Part shown: positions 60,901 through 64,000 of the stretch, piece after piece
How positions within the stretch are numbered: the stretch's first letter is position 1
How the letters are laid out: each line of letters begins with the position of its first letter
Source of the DNA: Paraconiothyrium sp. Pb-2020
Taxonomy: Eukaryota > Ascomycota > Dothideomycetes > Pleosporales > Didymosphaeriaceae
Direction: 5' to 3'
Assembly (NCBI GenBank): GCA_022419385.1
Contig: JAJUBI010000004.1
Coordinates: 248,001-312,000, forward strand
DNA: 64,000 bases
Notes under the pieces: generated by a model
Databases searched by the model: none
What the model saw: the letters and a program-made list of their open reading frames with translations, nothing else
What the model was told of the DNA's origin: nothing
Made by a program: the position numbers and the translations under genes

Positions 60901-63438
60901 GGTTTCACCTATTATAGTTATTAGGTCCTGGCAACTTTTAATGTTGCTTCTTAGTTTTATATTATTTACTTTACCTAATCTATATTAGGGTTATGTGTTA
61001 TTAGCTAATTATACCCTATAATAGCTTCTAGGCTTCCTAAAACTATAATAGTAAAGCTATATTAGCTCTTAAATCTCTTAATTCTAATAGGTAGCAGTAT
61101 TATCTCTAGGTATAATCAGCCTTTACTGTAACCTTATAATATTATACTATTAGCTATTTTTAGCTGTGTAGGTACCTTCTTATTTTTATATAGTAGGTTA
61201 TATCTCTCTACTACCCTTAGCGCTATTAGACATTCTATTACGCTAGGGTCTATTAAAGCTTTTACTTAGAATCCTCTAATTATAATCTACTTTACTATTT
61301 ACAGTTTTATAGTATTATTAGCTTCTACTCTATAAGCCTTTAAAACACTTCTACTAGCTTAGCTTCTTACTTAGTAGTGTTCTAGTTTTTTAATTACTCT
61401 TATATTTTATTATAGGTGCCTTTGCAGTAATATTGTTTATAAAAAGGAAAGTCTATTCTAGATTGTCTTAATATTATTCTAAAGAGGTTATATAGTATCC
61501 CCTTTCTTTATAGATATTTGTTTTTTAACCTTGCTTCTAAGGTGCTATAAGGGTATCCTACTATAGCCCTCCTCTAATACCTTTCTATAGTAAGTATTTA
61601 GATATATTTAGATTTCTTATTTTCTTCTTTATAGTCTTTACAACTTATTATTATATATTCCTAGTATAATATAAATTTATAGTTTAGATTTAGGTAGTCT
61701 ACTACTATAGATTTCTTTTTACTAAGGTATTCTAGACATTCCGGTTGTCCACAATCTATCTATTCCTAGGTTTCTATATAGTTTATGTCTTTTCTTATAG
61801 GGTACGTATCCGCACACTTATACTATAGGGTTTTATTATATTATTTTAGGCCTTATAGCCAGTTTCCTATTAGATACTTTTGCCCCTAATAAATAGGACA
61901 ACTATTTATATAATATATTTTCTAAGATAAGGGCCTATAGTTCTTTTCCTATATATTTAACTAATAGATATAGTATTCCCTACTTTAGCACTTATCTTTA
62001 CTTAGTTAAAAGTATTTCCTGTCCCTAGGGTTCTTCTGTACTATATTTCTTTAGTCTTAGTGGTAGGTATAATCTATTATATAGTATTGCTAGAACTTAG
62101 TTCTTATATAATTGTCTTTAATTCTAAGCTGCTAAGTTAGGTTATATATCTTTTCTTATTAGGCTACTGCCTATTTGTATATCTAATATGTATCTGGTCT
62201 AATAATTTGGATTTTTCTATAATAATCCTAGGCTTAGTGTATAGGTTCCCTATAAACTTAGTATTTTCTTTTAGTTACTCTATATACTACTATTCCGCCT
62301 AATACCTCTAGATAGCTATTCTTGTCTACCCCTTTATAGGGGTCTATAAGCTCTATTTATAGAGATTCTGCCTTAGTATCTAGTATTATATTATTATCCT
62401 AAATTTTGCCTAATTTAGGTGTTTTAGGGCGTAGCGTTACTATTACTACCCTAATAATCTAGGCTCTTCTTTCTTAGACTATCTTCTTTAGGCACTTTTT
62501 CTTAAAGTGCCCTTATTTACTATAGGTTAAATAGGCTTTTTTCTAAAAGTGTTATTATTAAATTTTATTTTATTTCTTCTATTATAGGGTTTACTCTTTC
62601 TTTTCTTAGCTTTATTCTCTATAATAATATCTCTATTCTTGTCTTACCTATTTTCTTATTAGGTTTTTTTTAAGTTTGCCTTTTATTCTATAACTAGCTT
62701 CCCTAGTTCTTTTTTTTTTAGGTAACGTTTATACAGGCGTTAGTTTACTTTAACTAATAATTTAATTAAGTCTTTAAGACTTTTAGCTTTTTTATAGTAT
62801 ACTAGCTTATCCTTTATAGTCTCCTTAAGCCTATTATAGAAGGCTACTTATAGTAGAGCGTTATTCTATGCAATTTAGGCTTATAATTTGCAAAATTTAG
62901 CTATATATTTACTAGCCAAGCTTTTCTATTTAAGGCGCTAAATTAATCTTTCTGCTTATTATTTCTTATTTATATTACTAAATATAACTTTAATTTGTTT
63001 CTTAAATTCTTTCTAGGACCTAAAAACCTTAGTAGTTTCTTCTTTCTATTTATTAGGTCTAGTCTTGTATACTAGAAAGTTATCTATTAAGGGTCTTATC
63101 TATTAAGCGGCTTTGCCCTTTATATATAATCTAGTAGCCAGTATCTTAGTATAGTTATTACTAAATATGTTAAAATTGTATTAATAGTATAGGTCTATAT
63201 TAGTAAAAAAGGTCTTAAGGTCTACCTTTTCTTTATTATATAGCTCTAGTACTTTAAACTGTATCTTAGCCTATATAACTATTAGGGTAGAAGGTACTGT
63301 TAATACCTCTACTATAGCCTAGAGTTTCTATATTTCTGCTGCCTAAGCAGCTAGTAGCACTACTAAATTAGTTACTAGCCTAAAAGCTGTACTTTCTATT
63401 AGGGCCCTTAACCTAGTTAAGCTTATAGGTATTGCTAT
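57930..63438 (-). pseudogene. gag-pol relic of Gypsy-2 copy K
   Basis: Gag start, now ATA, at 63,438. The capsid region lies around 62,900-63,300 and the CCHC knuckle near 62,500. Reverse transcriptase has YLNN for YLDD near 60,157-60,195. RNase H is near 59,400-59,800, the integrase core near 58,400-58,900, and the chromodomain at about 57,935-58,020 (KYLVK-KG-LEQYNT). It aligns with D and E throughout. Stops are TAA/TAG. Confidence 0.83.
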
Positions 63439-63465
63439 AATGTCTTAAATATTAGGTAGTTAAAG

Positions 63466-63960
63466 TGTTATAAGGGGGTTCTATATACCTAACCTAGGCC
63501 AGCCTTATAGGTATTTAGTAGACAAGAGCGGATGTGCAATAAGGGGTATAAGAATATTCTAACTCTACTATAAAAAGTAAGGTAATAATTATATAAAAAG
63601 ACTAATAGATCTTATATAGAAGATGTGCTTTAATCTTAACTATAGAAGAATTAACTATAAAGAATATAAAAGATACTAAAGTCTCTCTAGACTATATACT
63701 ATTCTTTATTATCCTTACAATCCCTTACTTTACTATACTCTAAGGGATTATATCCCCTTAGTAAGAGCATCTTAAGTAATCCTGCTAAGCTAGCTTACTC
63801 CTAGAATTCTACCCTCTTAGTAGGATTCTAGTTATGTAACACCTTAGCTAATTAGCCCTACTAACTAGCGTTTGTTCTCTAGTTAGTAATAAAGGTGTTA
63901 CTAATATCCTACGCGTAGTTATTCCCCTTTACTAGGTCTTAATCTGTCGTGATCGTAACA
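63466..63960 (-). repeat. 5' LTR of Gypsy-2a copy K
   Basis: 495 bp on the plus strand, TGTTATAAGGGGG to GTGATCGTAACA. It keeps both TG and CA ends. Confidence 0.88.
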
Positions 63961-64000
63961 CCCTTAGAATTAACTAGAATAGGGTATTTATTAATCTATC
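63961..64000 (-). mobile_element. Gypsy-1 fragment at the window edge
   Basis: Forty bases matching about 40,886-40,925 of copy F (TTAACTAGAATAGGGTAT). It continues beyond the window. Confidence 0.65.

Larger units (their letters stand above)
56710..63960 (-). mobile_element. Gypsy-2a copy K, full-length chromovirus (dead)
   Basis: 7251 bp, minus strand. The left (3') LTR is 56,710-57,200, the right (5') LTR 63,466-63,960. The polypurine tract TTATCCCCCC is at 57,201. Gene order is as in E. The flanks do not match: TAATA and a Gypsy-3 LTR on the left, CCCTT and Gypsy-1 sequence on the right. K probably arose, or was moved, by recombination between copies. Confidence 0.88.

Overview
The window is a graveyard of transposable elements from a fungal genome. 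Every recognisable reading frame is riddled with TAA and TAG codons, TGA is almost absent, CpA/TpG is depleted and TpA is in large excess. Cys codons read as Tyr, catalytic Asp as Asn, and start codons as ATA. This is the pattern left by repeat-induced point mutation (RIP, C to T in CpA, both strands) in a filamentous ascomycete (Pezizomycotina). The base composition is clearly AT-rich. I found no intact host gene, tRNA, rRNA or CRISPR array, and I cannot name the species.

Layout. Three Ty3/Gypsy chromovirus families (called Gypsy-1, -2 and -3 here) and two DNA transposons (called X and Y here) account for almost every base. A damaged Gypsy-1 copy (G, minus strand) starts at 610 and ends at about 43,420. 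It has been swollen to about 43 kb by later insertions. Its 3' LTR holds X1 (697-32,773, 8-bp target duplication). X1 holds Gypsy-1 copy A (1199-8336) and transposon Y1 (8786-32,469). Y1 holds Gypsy-2 copy D (11,891-26,274) and an inverted second copy Y2 (27,205-31,858). The 5' LTR of D holds Gypsy-2 copy E (18,678-25,841). Further along, the pol region of G holds a second X (X2, 34,456-42,877), itself split by Gypsy-1 copy F (35,591-42,755). The order of insertion G, X, Y, D, E is therefore readable directly, and most junctions keep their 5- or 8-bp duplications.

From 43,421 to the end the elements are broken and joined: truncated Gypsy-2 copy H, a lone Gypsy-3 LTR, about 230 bp of unassigned sequence, a lone Gypsy-2 LTR, a deleted Gypsy-2 fragment, the only internal copy of Gypsy-3 (J), a full-length Gypsy-2 (K) and a sliver of Gypsy-1.

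Two things stand out. (1) X has hAT-like inverted ends and an 8-bp duplication but no recognisable transposase. Its one gene is a divergent histone H3, seen in both copies. (2) All three Gypsy families carry an extra gene between pol and the 3' LTR on the opposite strand. It encodes a six-cysteine module with Zn(II)2Cys6-like spacing followed by a charged helical stretch. In Gypsy-1 a 46-bp intron with intact splice signals joins the two parts in frame. All element names are labels for this window only.
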